A stretch of 64,000 bases of DNA from Pseudomonas fragi (GCF_025426255.1 NZ_CP104861.1:3100001-3164000); one strand, 5' to 3'; shown: positions 1 through 9,155, counted from the stretch's first letter. Program-made: numbers and translations. The notes: generated from the sequence alone by a model not told the origin.

Positions 1-1
1 G

Positions 2-355
2 GCCCGGGTTGAAGTTCTGTTACGACGCAAAAGCCCGGTCGACAAGTTCGAAACCTCATTGCGGGTTTGCGATCTGGAACTCAACCTGATTACCCGCGAA
101 GCCAGCCGCAACGAGCAACAGCTGAGCCTGCTGCCCACCGAATTCAAACTGCTGGAATTCTTGATGCGCAACACCGGGCAAATCCTCTCGCGCATGATGA
201 TTTTCGAGGAAGTCTGGGGCTATCACTTCGACCCGGGCACCAACCTGATCGACGTGCATATCGGTCGCCTGCGCAAAAAAATCGACCCGCCCGGCCAAGT
301 GCCTCTGATTCGCACCGTTCGAGGCTCGGGTTATGTCATTGCCGAACCCCTCTAA
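2..355 (+). CDS. OmpR-family response regulator, C-terminal part (truncated by window edge)
   Basis: This is the DNA-binding half of a two-component response regulator. The frame is open from the window edge, so the receiver domain lies outside. A winged-helix OmpR/PhoB domain is clear: LLPTEFKLLEFLMRNTG, then VWGYHFDPGTNLIDVHIGRLRKK-type recognition and wing residues, ending in the usual RGSGY motif. The stop lies 23 bases inside the following kinase gene, so the two are co-transcribed and translationally coupled. The target genes cannot be told from the window. Confidence 0.93.
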   Translation, partial: ARVEVLLRRKSPVDKFETSLRVCDLELNLITREASRNEQQLSLLPTEFKLLEFLMRNTGQILSRMMIFEEVWGYHFDPGTNLIDVHIGRLRKKIDPPGQVPLIRTVRGSGYVIAEPL

Positions 356-1721
356 GGGCTGGCGTTCTTCCAGCAGTCGACTGCTGGCGTTGTACAGTTT
401 TCTGTTCGTGGCCTGGAGCTGCATCCTCATGGGGGTGCTGTATTACGAAGTCTCGGATTACCTGGGCAACCTGGCCAAGCATTCACTGATGCAGCGCCAG
501 CATTTGTTTGCCCGGTTCGAAGGCGAGCAACTGGACGAAGCGCTGGCCACCAGCATGACGTTCGATATGCGTGCAGTTGATGCCTATGGGCTGTTCGACG
601 CGCAACACAAGCCGCTGAGCGGCCCGATCCAGACAATCCCTGCTGGCTTGCCGCTGGATGGCCAGATCCACGCCTTGAGCACCTGCATCGACTCCGACGA
701 TCCCAACCTGCCGCAAGACAGCTGCGATGCCGTGGCCAGCCAGACCAATGACGGGCGCTGGCTGGTACTGGTGCGCGACAACGGCTCGCTGTTTGCCGTC
801 ACCCGGATCATTTTGCACGCGCTGTTCTGGGGCTTGTCGCTGACCATTATCCCAGGGATTGCGGGCTGGCACTTGTTGCGCAGGCGCCCGCTGCAGCGCA
901 TCCGAGCCATCCAGGCCAGCGCCGAAGCCATTGTCGCCGGGGATTTGACCTACCGCCTGCCGTTGTCCAATCGCCGTGACGAGCTGGACATGCTCGCCGC
1001 TATTGTCAACGCCATGCTCGACCGTATCGAACGGCTGATGCACGAGGTCAAGGGCGTGTGCGACAACATCGCCCACGACCTGCGTACCCCGCTCACTCGC
1101 CTGCGGGCGCAGCTCTACAGAATTCGACAGCAAGCCGTGGAAGGTTCGCCCGAAGCGCTGCAACTGGACGAAGTGATTGGCGAAACCGACACCCTGATGG
1201 CGCGTTTTCGCGGCTTGCTGCGTATTTCCGAGCTGGAAGACCATCAACGGCGCTCGGGCTTTGTGCAACTCGACCCACTGCCCTTGCTGCAAGAACTGTA
1301 CGACTTTTACCTGCCACTGGCTGAAGAGGGCCAGGTCACGTTGACTCTCGACGCAGCGCAAACATTGCCCAGCCTGACAGGCGATCGGGCGCTGCTGTTC
1401 GAGGCGCTGGCCAACCTGCTGAGCAACTCGATCAAATTCACCCCACCCGGTGGTGAAGTGATCTTGCGTGCCACAGACGATGGCGCCAGCCCGCGCATTG
1501 AGGTGCTCGACACCGGCCCCGGTATCCCCGAAGCCGAGCGGGTCGCCGTGTTCCAGCGCTTTTACCGTTGTGATGACAAGCACGGTGGTTTTGGCCTTGG
1601 GCTGTCCATCGTCGCCGCCATCGTCAGCCTGCATGGCTTTACTTTGGACGTCAGTAACCGCGAAGGCGGCGGCGCCTGGCTAACTCTGCATTGCCGGCAA
1701 AGTCTGATAAATCAGGGGTAG
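333..1721 (+). CDS. Two-component sensor histidine kinase
   Basis: This inner-membrane kinase of 462 residues pairs with the upstream regulator. There is a membrane segment near residues 18-38, a periplasmic stretch with three cysteines, a second segment near 157-178, and a HAMP-like linker. The H-box HDLRTPL places the phospho-accepting histidine at residue 248. The ATPase domain shows DTGPGIPE (G1) and GGFGLGLSIV (G2). The ATG at 333 overlaps the regulator gene, which supports that start. The stimulus is unknown. The periplasmic part is short, as in CopS- or PmrB-like kinases, but I see nothing that decides the ligand. Confidence 0.93.
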   Translation: MSLPNPSKGWRSSSSRLLALYSFLFVAWSCILMGVLYYEVSDYLGNLAKHSLMQRQHLFARFEGEQLDEALATSMTFDMRAVDAYGLFDAQHKPLSGPIQTIPAGLPLDGQIHALSTCIDSDDPNLPQDSCDAVASQTNDGRWLVLVRDNGSLFAVTRIILHALFWGLSLTIIPGIAGWHLLRRRPLQRIRAIQASAEAIVAGDLTYRLPLSNRRDELDMLAAIVNAMLDRIERLMHEVKGVCDNIAHDLRTPLTRLRAQLYRIRQQAVEGSPEALQLDEVIGETDTLMARFRGLLRISELEDHQRRSGFVQLDPLPLLQELYDFYLPLAEEGQVTLTLDAAQTLPSLTGDRALLFEALANLLSNSIKFTPPGGEVILRATDDGASPRIEVLDTGPGIPEAERVAVFQRFYRCDDKHGGFGLGLSIVAAIVSLHGFTLDVSNREGGGAWLTLHCRQSLINQG

Positions 1722-1867
1722 ACCAATTTTGCACAATACCTGTGGGAGTGAGTGGCGCCACTACATATACCAAAATAGAATATTTAAATCGTTTTATATT
1801 CTTTTTTAAAAGCTAATTTTCCTGCAAGACTCTCGTCATAACTCTTCCAACTCATGATGAGAACGAA

Positions 1868-2674
1868 ATGAAAAAACTCACTGCCCTCACCGCTCTGACC
1901 CTGGCTGTTTTGTCTGGCCTGGCCCACGCCGATCGTCTGGATGACATCAAAAAATCCGGTGTGCTGCGCGTGGCGTCGTTTGACAGCAACCCGCCGTTTG
2001 GTTTTGTCGATGCCAAGAGCAAGCAGATTGAGGGTCTGGATGTCGACTACGCCAAGGCCATTGCCGACAAGCTGGGCGTGAAGCTGCAACTACAGCCGAC
2101 CAACCCGGCCAACCGTGTGCCGTTGCTGGTGGCAAACAAGGTGGATCTGGTACTGGCCAACTTCACCATCACCCCTGAACGCGCCGAGCAGGTGAATTTC
2201 AGCATTCCGTATTTCGCCTCGGGCCAGCAATTTATCGTCAAGAAAGGCACGCTCAAGTCCCCGGAAGAACTGAACAAATGGCGCGTGGGTGTCGACAAGG
2301 GCACGGTCAACGAAGGTGTGCTGCGCGAGAAGTTCCCGGGCGCCAAAGTGGTGGCCTACGATGACACTCCGTTCGCCTTCACTGCCCTGCGCAACGGCAA
2401 CGTACAAGCCATCACCCAGGACGGCCCGAAGCTGATCGGCCTGCTGGCCAATGTGCCGGACAAGGACAAATACGAAGTGCCGCCGTTCACCATTTCCAAT
2501 GACCTGATCGGCGTCGGTATTCCAAAAGGTGAAGCGCGCCTGACCGAAGTGGTCAACCAGACCCTCACCGACCTGGAAGCCCAGGGCAAGGCACAGGGCA
2601 TCTATGACACTTGGTTCGGCCCGACTACCAAGACCCCGCTGACCCGTCTGTACAAGATTGGTGACAAAAGCTAA
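1868..2674 (+). CDS. Amino-acid ABC transporter, periplasmic binding protein
   Basis: This is a 268-residue solute-binding protein (SBP_bac_3 family). A Sec signal peptide (residues 1 to about 21, ending in LAHA) precedes KKSGVLRVASFDSNPPFGF, the typical family start. Later motifs fit polar amino-acid binders, for example LANFTITPERAEQVNFS and the KGT..E lobe. An ATG follows GAGAACGAA. It heads an operon with two permease genes. The upstream 145 bases are AT-rich and probably hold the promoter. The substrate is not determinable here. Confidence 0.92.
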   Translation: MKKLTALTALTLAVLSGLAHADRLDDIKKSGVLRVASFDSNPPFGFVDAKSKQIEGLDVDYAKAIADKLGVKLQLQPTNPANRVPLLVANKVDLVLANFTITPERAEQVNFSIPYFASGQQFIVKKGTLKSPEELNKWRVGVDKGTVNEGVLREKFPGAKVVAYDDTPFAFTALRNGNVQAITQDGPKLIGLLANVPDKDKYEVPPFTISNDLIGVGIPKGEARLTEVVNQTLTDLEAQGKAQGIYDTWFGPTTKTPLTRLYKIGDKS

Positions 2675-2699
2675 CTCCCCTTTTTCGCGGCACCTTTAA

Positions 2700-2727
2700 G
2701 CCCGTCCCGGTCAACCGGACGGGTTTG
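2700..2727 (+). terminator. Intra-operon hairpin after the binding-protein gene
   Basis: CCCGTCC and GGACGGG form a 7-bp stem followed by a T-rich stretch. It lies between the binding-protein stop and the first permease. It probably works as a partial attenuator or 3'-stabilising hairpin that keeps the binding protein more abundant than the permeases, a common arrangement in ABC operons. It also covers the upstream TTG codon at 2725, which argues against that start for the next gene. Confidence 0.5.
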
Positions 2728-2751
2728 TTCGTTTCTGGATGGACGCTGTTT

Positions 2752-3480
2752 ATGTTCGGTGAACTGCTTGCCCCGCAATACCTGCACTGGTTGCTCGATG
2801 GTTTTGTCCTCACCCTGATTCTTTCGCTCCTGACCTGCCTGGTGGCTACCGGGCTGGGCTTTTTGCTGTGTCTGGCGCGCCTCTCACCGTCGCGCCTGTG
2901 GTCGTGGCCAGCACGGGCCTACCTGGCCCTGTTTCGTAATACACCGCTGCTGGTGCAGCTGTTCTTTTGGTACTTCGGGGTCACGGCGATGCTGCCCGAA
3001 GGGCTGGTGATGTGGCTCAATCAGCCGCGCAGCCTGTCATTGGGTCTGTTTGAAATCGAATGGCCGTCCTTCGAGTTTCTTGCCGGGTTCTGGGGCTTGA
3101 TGCTTTATACCGCCGCCTTTATTTGCGAAGAGTTTCGCGCAGGGGTCAGTTCGGTGCGCATTGAGCAACGGGCGGCGGGCCTGGCGCTGGGCTTCAAACC
3201 GGCGCAGGTGTGGCGCTATATCGTGTTCCCGCAGGCACTGCGCACGGCCTTGGGACCATTGTTGGGGCAGTACATGAATGCCCTGAAGAACTCGTCGCTG
3301 ACCATGGCCATTGGCTTGGCTGAACTGTCTTACGCCTCGCGTCAGGTCGAGACTGAAACCTTCAAGACCTTTCAAGCCTTCGGTTTTGCCACCCTGCTAT
3401 ATGTGGCCAGCATTGCGTTGATCGAGGTGATCGGCCAATTGATTGCACGCAGCAAGTGGTATCGCCAGGGAGTGGTGTAA
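2752..3480 (+). CDS. Amino-acid ABC transporter permease (HisM/GltJ type)
   Basis: This membrane subunit of the polar amino-acid importer has about five hydrophobic segments. The EAA coupling loop reads RAAGLALGFKPAQVWRYIVF-PQAL. I chose the ATG at 2752 over the TTG at 2725 because the latter sits inside the hairpin stem. It should pair with the next gene product as a heterodimer and with an ATPase that is not encoded in this operon. Confidence 0.9.
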   Translation: MFGELLAPQYLHWLLDGFVLTLILSLLTCLVATGLGFLLCLARLSPSRLWSWPARAYLALFRNTPLLVQLFFWYFGVTAMLPEGLVMWLNQPRSLSLGLFEIEWPSFEFLAGFWGLMLYTAAFICEEFRAGVSSVRIEQRAAGLALGFKPAQVWRYIVFPQALRTALGPLLGQYMNALKNSSLTMAIGLAELSYASRQVETETFKTFQAFGFATLLYVASIALIEVIGQLIARSKWYRQGVV

Positions 3481-3482
3481 AA

Positions 3483-4166
3483 ATGGATTTTTCGGTGATT
3501 AGCGACAATCTGTCGTACTTCTTGATTGGCGCCTGGCCCAACGGCCCGCTGGGCGGCGCGGCCCTGACCTTGCTCTTGAGTGCACTGTCCGGGGTAATCT
3601 CGGCGGTGCTGGGGCTGGTGCTGGGTATTGCGCTGGTGATGATTCGCGGCAAAGTGCGCTGGCTGTTGCTCGGCGTATTGGGCTTTTTGCGAGCGATTCC
3701 AGTGGTGATGCTGATTTTCTGGAGTTACTTCCTGCTGCCCATCATGTTCAAGGTCGATGTACCGGCACTGGCCACGGTGGTATGCGCGCTGTCGCTGATC
3801 GGTGGCGCGTATCTGGCGCACTCGGTGTATGCCGGGATCAGCAGCCTGCCTCCCGGGCAATGGGCTGCGGGCAAGGCGCTGGGGCTCGGGAGCTGGCAAG
3901 TGCTGCGCCTGATCATCCTGCCGCAGGCTTTGCCAATGATGCTGCCGTCTTTTCTCAATCAATGGATCTCACTGATCAAGGACACCTCGCTGGCGTATGT
4001 GATCGGGGTTGGCGAGCTGTCGTTTGTCGCCACCCAGGTCAGCAATCGGGTGATGGTGCACCCGACCGAGATCTTCCTGTTTGTGGCACTGGTGTACTTC
4101 GTGTTTTGCAGCAGCCTGGACTTGATTGCCAATCGTTGGGTAAAACCCAAGACCGCACGCAATTAA
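3483..4166 (+). CDS. Amino-acid ABC transporter permease, second subunit
   Basis: This is a 227-residue permease of the same HisMQ family. The EAA loop is AAGKALGLGSWQVLRLIILPQ, followed by IKDTSLAYVIGVGELS. The ATG at 3483 sits two bases after the previous stop, with AGGGAG upstream, and is preferred over the internal GTG at 3456. No ATP-binding subunit follows: the next gene is convergent. The importer must borrow an ATPase from elsewhere, or the gene has been lost. Confidence 0.9.
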   Translation: MDFSVISDNLSYFLIGAWPNGPLGGAALTLLLSALSGVISAVLGLVLGIALVMIRGKVRWLLLGVLGFLRAIPVVMLIFWSYFLLPIMFKVDVPALATVVCALSLIGGAYLAHSVYAGISSLPPGQWAAGKALGLGSWQVLRLIILPQALPMMLPSFLNQWISLIKDTSLAYVIGVGELSFVATQVSNRVMVHPTEIFLFVALVYFVFCSSLDLIANRWVKPKTARN

Positions 4167-4167
4167 A

Positions 4168-4277
4168 CCTGTAGCCGCTGCCGCAGGCTGCGATGGCAGC
4201 GCAGCGGCCCCCACGCTATCAAGGTTACAAACGAAGGTCCTGCGGACCTTATCGCAGCCTGCGGCAGCGGCTACAGG
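4168..4277. repeat. Dispersed inverted-repeat element, copy 1
   Basis: Perfect 27-base arms at 4168-4194 and 4251-4277 begin CCTGTAGCCGCTGCCGCAGG and enclose a 56-base centre with its own small palindrome around GGTCCTGCGGACC. It lies between convergent genes and can act as a bidirectional terminator. It belongs to the same GTAGCnGCTG family as the elements near 17.3, 25.6, 33.3, 49.7 and 58.1 kb. Confidence 0.85.
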
Positions 4278-4305
4278 TTTCAGGTTTCAGGTTTCAGGTT
4301 TCAGG
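4274..4305. repeat. Tandem CAGGTTT heptamer, four copies
   Basis: CAGGTTT is repeated four times without a break (4274-4301), with a fifth partial CAGG. It adjoins the right arm of the inverted repeat and runs into the stop codon of the minus-strand DUF3325 gene. A seven-base period is prone to slippage and may vary between strains. Confidence 0.85.
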
Positions 4306-4636
4306 CCAGGGTTTCAATCAGCGCCCACACCGGCACAAAACCCATGGGCAACCACACTGCCAGCCGTGACCGGTACGGCAACAGCATCAGTAACCCAAAA
4401 CCACTCAATGAGAGCATGCCAAACCAGCCGACCGGCCCCATCGCCCAACCCCAGGCCTGCCCGCAAAACCAGAAGCTAAAACCCAGGCTCACCCAGCCTG
4501 CAACCCGCAGCAATCGGCTCAAGCGAACCGACGGGGGTTTGCCCCAGACCTGTTTGTAATGGCGTTCCAACCCCTGACACAGGGCAAGCATGCCGATGTA
4601 AGCGAACCCCAGTGCGGCAAAAAAATTAGCCAGCAT
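4301..4636 (-). CDS. DUF3325-like small membrane protein of the iron-uptake locus
   Basis: This 111-residue protein has three or four hydrophobic segments and matches the small DUF3325-type proteins that accompany PepSY proteins and TonB receptors in Pseudomonas. It is the last gene of the minus-strand unit receptor - DUF3649 - PepSY - DUF3325. It is separated by one base from the stop of the PepSY gene. Molecular function is unknown. The context suggests a role in inner-membrane ferri-siderophore handling. Confidence 0.75.
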   Translation of the reverse strand: MLANFFAALGFAYIGMLALCQGLERHYKQVWGKPPSVRLSRLLRVAGWVSLGFSFWFCGQAWGWAMGPVGWFGMLSLSGFGLLMLLPYRSRLAVWLPMGFVPVWALIETLA

Positions 4637-4637
4637 G

Positions 4638-6176
4638 TCAATTCACCTCGGCCATAGCGGCAGTCTTTTTGCGCGGCACCCGCTCAACCACCGGTTGCGA
4701 TACTTTCCAGCAGGCCCACAGCAACAAGCCACCCAGGGCCATCGCGGTCAGCTCCAGGCCCATGCTGCTATGCAGTGCCCAAGGCCGATTAACCGTCAAC
4801 ACGCTGAGCAAGGGCAAGCCCAAACACATCAGCCCCGCCAGCCCTAGTTGCTCGCGCCAGGCCTGCATGCGCGGACGCAACAACGCATGGACCAGGCTCA
4901 AGGCCCAAACACCAAAGAACACGTTCAATTCAGCATCGGCACGTTCTGCCATCCCTGACGCCAGCAAGCGGTTGCCCCACAGCAGGCTGATGCAGGCCAG
5001 GCTCAGGCCAGCCATGACGGTGATGTTGAACGCTTCAACCACACGATAGAGGGCCTGCGCCACGCGGCTTTCGCTGGCGTATTTACGCCGCCGCTTGACC
5101 GTGAACAACACCAGCCCGCTGCCGATCATGGCGCTGCTGATCAGGCCGCAAACGAAGTACAGCCAGCGCATCGGATAGCCGCCAAACTGGGCAAAGTGCA
5201 GCCCAGAAATCACCCGGTGCGTCAACACCGTAGGACGCATTTCAGTCGGCCCGGATATTTGCTCGCCTGTGACCCCGTCGAAGCGCATGCCTCCACCTTT
5301 GATCAGAGCGATGCGATTGCCCAGGATCGGCCGGATCTGAATTTCGGCATTGCTCTGCCCTGGGTTGCTGATGCTCACTCCGCTCAATGGGCCCATCACC
5401 TCGCGGGCTTTGCTCAGCAACGGCCCAAGAGCCACCAGCGGCGCCGGTTCGACAGTCGCCCCGCGCTTGACCTCAAGCGCCGGTGGCGCCGAGTCCTGGG
5501 CCTTGAAAAAAGCCTCGCGATTGCCATCGAACAACGCATCCATTGCGGCGGGCATGTAGATCACCAAAAAAATCGCCAGCCCGCTGTAAGTGATCATCAG
5601 GTGAAACGGCAACAGCAGCACGGCACTGGCGTTGTGGGCATCAAGCCATGAGCGCTGGCCCTTGGCAGGCCGGAAGGTGAAGAATTCCTTGAAGAACTTC
5701 TTGTGAATCACGATGCCGCTGACCAGTGCCGCGAGCATGCCCATGGCCAGTGCACCGACCAGATAGATGCCGATCATGCGTGGCATATGCAAGGTGAAGT
5801 GAAACAGGAAGAAAAACCGCCCACCGACCGTCTCGCGTACCGGTATCACTTCGCCGGTGTCGGGATCGAGTGTCACCGACACGCCGTCGCGGCGCCCGCC
5901 AGTAGAGGCCTGAAGCTGCGGCGAACGCTCGTAAGGCAGGCTGATCCCCCATTGCTTCGCGTCCGCCTTGTGCTCTCGCAGGTAGGACAGTGCCCGCTGC
6001 GCGGCCTGCTCATCGGTGAGGTGGTGCGCAGGCAGTTCGGGGGTCATCCAGTTATCGATCTCTTGATCGAATACCGCCAGGCTGCCGGTCAAAAAAATCA
6101 CGAACAGCAACCAGCCAACAATCAGGCCACCCCAGGTGTGTAGCCAGGCCATGGATTGGGTCAGGGTCTGTTTCAT
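4638..6176 (-). CDS. PepSY-associated TM helix protein (siderophore-iron reduction/utilisation)
   Basis: This 512-residue inner-membrane protein belongs to the PepSY_TM (PiuB/FoxB-like) family. The N-terminal helix reads WLHTWGGLIVGWLLFVIFLTG, with family-conserved histidines. Further histidine-bearing helices occur at FHFTLHMP, LDAHNASAV, LPFHLMI and HRVISGLHFAQFGG. Members are thought to reduce or release iron from imported siderophores at the inner membrane. I chose the ATG at 6176 because it overlaps the stop of the upstream DUF3649 gene (ATGA) and begins a proper membrane protein. The longer upstream frame gives a polar, unlikely N-terminus. Confidence 0.85.
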   Translation of the reverse strand: MKQTLTQSMAWLHTWGGLIVGWLLFVIFLTGSLAVFDQEIDNWMTPELPAHHLTDEQAAQRALSYLREHKADAKQWGISLPYERSPQLQASTGGRRDGVSVTLDPDTGEVIPVRETVGGRFFFLFHFTLHMPRMIGIYLVGALAMGMLAALVSGIVIHKKFFKEFFTFRPAKGQRSWLDAHNASAVLLLPFHLMITYSGLAIFLVIYMPAAMDALFDGNREAFFKAQDSAPPALEVKRGATVEPAPLVALGPLLSKAREVMGPLSGVSISNPGQSNAEIQIRPILGNRIALIKGGGMRFDGVTGEQISGPTEMRPTVLTHRVISGLHFAQFGGYPMRWLYFVCGLISSAMIGSGLVLFTVKRRRKYASESRVAQALYRVVEAFNITVMAGLSLACISLLWGNRLLASGMAERADAELNVFFGVWALSLVHALLRPRMQAWREQLGLAGLMCLGLPLLSVLTVNRPWALHSSMGLELTAMALGGLLLWACWKVSQPVVERVPRKKTAAMAEVN

Positions 6177-6463
6177 CCCAGTTGCTCCAGCAATTGCGGC
6201 CAAAAACCGATGGCGGCCAACGGTAGCGCAAGTACCGCGCCCATCCAGGCCGACCACTGGTGGCGGGCGGCAAACGCCCACAGGATGGCGAAGGTGTAGA
6301 TCACAAACGACAGCAGACTGGCGACGATCATGGCATCTACATTGTCCAGCGGCAGCAGCCGCGCCAATGCAGCAGTAAAGGCATAGGTAAAAACGTAGCC
6401 ACCGACCAATGCAGCCAGTGTGCGAGACACAATCGGCGCCCAGGCCGACGTTGCGAGTTTCAT
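6173..6463 (-). CDS. DUF3649-like membrane protein of the iron-uptake locus
   Basis: This is a 96-residue protein with three hydrophobic segments, including a glycine-rich LAALVGGYVFTYAFTAAL stretch. It matches the DUF3649 proteins usually found between a TonB receptor and a PepSY protein. The ATG at 6463 has GAGGAA upstream on the minus strand. The longer frame would start in a charged region without a ribosome site. Its stop overlaps the PepSY start by four bases. Role inferred from context only: siderophore-iron uptake. Confidence 0.78.
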   Translation of the reverse strand: MKLATSAWAPIVSRTLAALVGGYVFTYAFTAALARLLPLDNVDAMIVASLLSFVIYTFAILWAFAARHQWSAWMGAVLALPLAAIGFWPQLLEQLG

Positions 6464-6593
6464 GTTTTTCAATTCCTCATCAAGCTCTGCGTTTTGCCTG
6501 CGCCAGATGCGACAACGGCGCGGCACCCGTTATTCACGAATGTCGCGCCTGTTAGTGCCTGCACCGCTAACGGTGATCAGGCCCGGGTTGTTA

Positions 6594-8852
6594 TCAGAAC
6601 GAGCTGGTCACCGAGGCGAAGTAGGCACGGCCCGCTTCGTTGTAGGTCTGCGCGCCCGCTTCGTCAGAGTTGCCCTTGCGGTACAGCTGCTTGTCGAACA
6701 GGTTGTTGATGCCCACCCGCACACTGAAGTTTTTATTGAACTCATAGCCACTGCTCAGGCCCACCAAGCCATACGGGTCAACGGGCTGCTGCACCGATTT
6801 GTCGAGTGCTTCGTTGGCGCGATTATTACGCTTGGGCGCTTCCTGCTTGCCGTAGTAAGTACCGCTGACCTGGAACGACAGCTTCTCGGTGGCATACCAG
6901 TCGAGCATAGTGTTGAGGGTGTACTTGGGGATAATACTCAGCGGATCGCCAGTTTCCTTGTCCTTGCTTTCGATCATGTAGGTCAGGTTGGTGTTCCAGT
7001 CCAGATCGTCGCGCAGGCTGACAAATAGATTGCCCTCAACCCCTTGCACGATAGCCTTGCCGCTGTTTTCCCATTGCAGCACGCGACGCCCGTTGGGCAG
7101 GCGGAATGCCGATTCGTTGCTGGCATTGATCTTGTTCTGGTAGTCGTTGCGGAAATACGTGGCGCTGGTGCGCCATGTGCCTTTGTCGAATGCCAGGCCA
7201 ATCTCTTTGTTGATGCTGACCTCGGGCTTGAGGTCCGGATTGCCCACTAGGTAGCAGCCGCCCAGGTTGACCTCGACCGAACTGCATCCATTACCACGGC
7301 TATACAGCAGGTAATTGGGGTTGGACTGGTACAGGTTGGGGGTTTTGTAGGCCCGGGCAATACCGCCCTTGATGCTCAGCTCATCAGTGATCTGGTGCGA
7401 AGCGTTGAGGCTCGGGCTCCAGTTACCGCCAAACTCGCTGTGGTGATCGAAGCGCACGCCGGGGGTGACGATGGTCTTGGCGCCGACTTCGATATTGTCC
7501 TCGACGTAGAACGCATAGCTGTTGGCAGTGGATTTGGTTTGCGTACGGTCCGTACCGGGAATGCCCGGCGTGCCATCTGTGCCCGGATCCCAGCTTTGCG
7601 CACGTAATGAGCCCGGGTCATTGAGCGACTCGTAGAGGTACTCGCCGCCCAGTGTCAGTACCTGGGCGGTGCCCATGTTCAACGGCAGGTTCACTTCGCC
7701 GGTGGCTCGAGTGTTGCGCAACCGCGATTCGAATCGGCCAGCACTTTCAGACGGCGCACCTTCGCCATAACCGGCCAGGCCTTCGTTGAGGCGTGCGTTG
7801 CGGGTCAGGTCGTGGGTTAGCGAAGCCATGGTGGAGCCCCAGTCGAACGAGCCATTGTGGGTCGCCGAAAAGCTGCTGCGCTGCAGCACGCTGGTTTCTT
7901 TACCGGTCAGGCTGTTAACGAAATCACCACCGCTGTTGAGCATGGTGTCACCGGCAAAAATATTGCCCTGGCGGCTATAGCTGGCTTCCAGATCCAGGCT
8001 CTGCTCCGGGGTGAACTGCCAGCTGAGCAAGCCATTGACGTCCTTGTTGCGCACGCCTTCGCGGCCAGCCACTACACTGTCGGGGGACGCTTGGGCTGCG
8101 GTATTGATGCCCGCATCATCGGCATCGGTCTTGTTTACACCGCCATATACACGAAACACCAGATCGTCCGTGATCGGTCCGCTGAGATTGAAGTTGGTGC
8201 GCTTGCTGACACCTTCCGAGTCGTCTTCCGGCGACAGGTAATAGGCCGTCATCGAACCGCTAAGCTTGTCCGAAGGGCGCTTGGTGATGATATTGACCAC
8301 CCCGCCCATTGCCCCTGAGCCATAACGTGCCGCTGCCGGGCCACGCAGGATCTCGATGCGTTCGACTTCTTCGGCCGGCACCCAGTTGGTTTCGCCACGG
8401 GTATCACGGTCGCCGCTCCAGCCATAACGTTGGGCGTTACGCGAAGAAGACGGTTTGCCGTCGATCAGGATCAGGGTGTTTTCCGGGCCCATGCCGCGCA
8501 GGTCGATCTGGCGGTTGTTACCGCGCGCGCCGCTGGAACTGTTGCCAGTGAGGTTGACCCCCGGCTCACGACGGATGATGTCGGAGAGATCATTGGCGGG
8601 CGGGCGTTTTTTGATGTCTTCGGCGGTGATGATCGACACACCCGGAGCCTGCTTCAGCTCTTGGGCTGCGGTGCCCAGTACGCGGGTTTCTTCAAGTTGC
8701 AGCGCCTGTCGGGTGCCATCCACCGGCAAATCGGCGGCCTCTACCGGTACTTCGTCACGCTCGCGTTCAAGTGCATCGGCGAGCAGGGTTGGCGAAGCCA
8801 GTGCGGCCATGAGAGCCAGTGAAAGATGACTGCGGTTGAATCGAGACGACAT
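6594..8852 (-). CDS. TonB-dependent siderophore receptor, FepA/PfeA/PirA type
   Basis: This 752-residue outer-membrane receptor has a signal peptide (residues 1 to about 26) and a TonB-box-like segment LEETRVLG near 53-60. The plug domain shows TAEDIKKRPPANDLSDIIRR and RGPAAARYGSGAMGGVVNIITK. A 22-strand type barrel follows, ending in the obligatory terminal phenylalanine (SVTSSF). The plug resembles FepA, PfeA and PirA, so a catecholate siderophore is likely. The ATG at 8852 gives a good signal peptide. The upstream GTG-rich extension lacks one. A Fur-box-like sequence lies about 120 bases upstream. Confidence 0.92.
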   Translation of the reverse strand: MSSRFNRSHLSLALMAALASPTLLADALERERDEVPVEAADLPVDGTRQALQLEETRVLGTAAQELKQAPGVSIITAEDIKKRPPANDLSDIIRREPGVNLTGNSSSGARGNNRQIDLRGMGPENTLILIDGKPSSSRNAQRYGWSGDRDTRGETNWVPAEEVERIEILRGPAAARYGSGAMGGVVNIITKRPSDKLSGSMTAYYLSPEDDSEGVSKRTNFNLSGPITDDLVFRVYGGVNKTDADDAGINTAAQASPDSVVAGREGVRNKDVNGLLSWQFTPEQSLDLEASYSRQGNIFAGDTMLNSGGDFVNSLTGKETSVLQRSSFSATHNGSFDWGSTMASLTHDLTRNARLNEGLAGYGEGAPSESAGRFESRLRNTRATGEVNLPLNMGTAQVLTLGGEYLYESLNDPGSLRAQSWDPGTDGTPGIPGTDRTQTKSTANSYAFYVEDNIEVGAKTIVTPGVRFDHHSEFGGNWSPSLNASHQITDELSIKGGIARAYKTPNLYQSNPNYLLYSRGNGCSSVEVNLGGCYLVGNPDLKPEVSINKEIGLAFDKGTWRTSATYFRNDYQNKINASNESAFRLPNGRRVLQWENSGKAIVQGVEGNLFVSLRDDLDWNTNLTYMIESKDKETGDPLSIIPKYTLNTMLDWYATEKLSFQVSGTYYGKQEAPKRNNRANEALDKSVQQPVDPYGLVGLSSGYEFNKNFSVRVGINNLFDKQLYRKGNSDEAGAQTYNEAGRAYFASVTSSF

Positions 8853-8968
8853 GTCCAGTTGATCCCTTAACAATGGAGTGTGCTCAGCAGGCCAAAGGCT
8901 GGAAATCGCTGACGCACGCCCCCAAAAGGGCACGTCGTGGTTTAGCTCTCCCCGGCACTGCCAGGGCT

Positions 8969-8996
8969 GTAATGATAAACACTCTCAATTGAGAGT
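8969..8996. promoter_or_regulatory. Candidate Fur box and 16-base palindrome upstream of the receptor
   Basis: AATGATAAACACTCTCAATT (8971-8990) resembles Pseudomonas Fur boxes of the ATGATAAnCAnTCTCAATT pattern. It overlaps a perfect 16-base palindrome, ACTCTCAATTGAGAGT (8981-8996). The 300-base gap between the receptor and the divergent FKBP gene holds this site and AT-rich promoter sequence, but no gene. Iron repression of the receptor operon is inferred. Confidence 0.5.
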
Positions 8997-9155
8997 AAAG
9001 CGCAATTGACACCGATCCTCATTCGCAAGTTCCCCAATCCCTTTGTTTTAGAGCCTTTTCCCACAGAAAAAAAATTTAAATCCATTGCTAAATGCTCTTC
9101 AAATTGAGAAAAACCCTGCCTAAATCAATCGTTCATCCTATTTCTGAGCCTGCCC

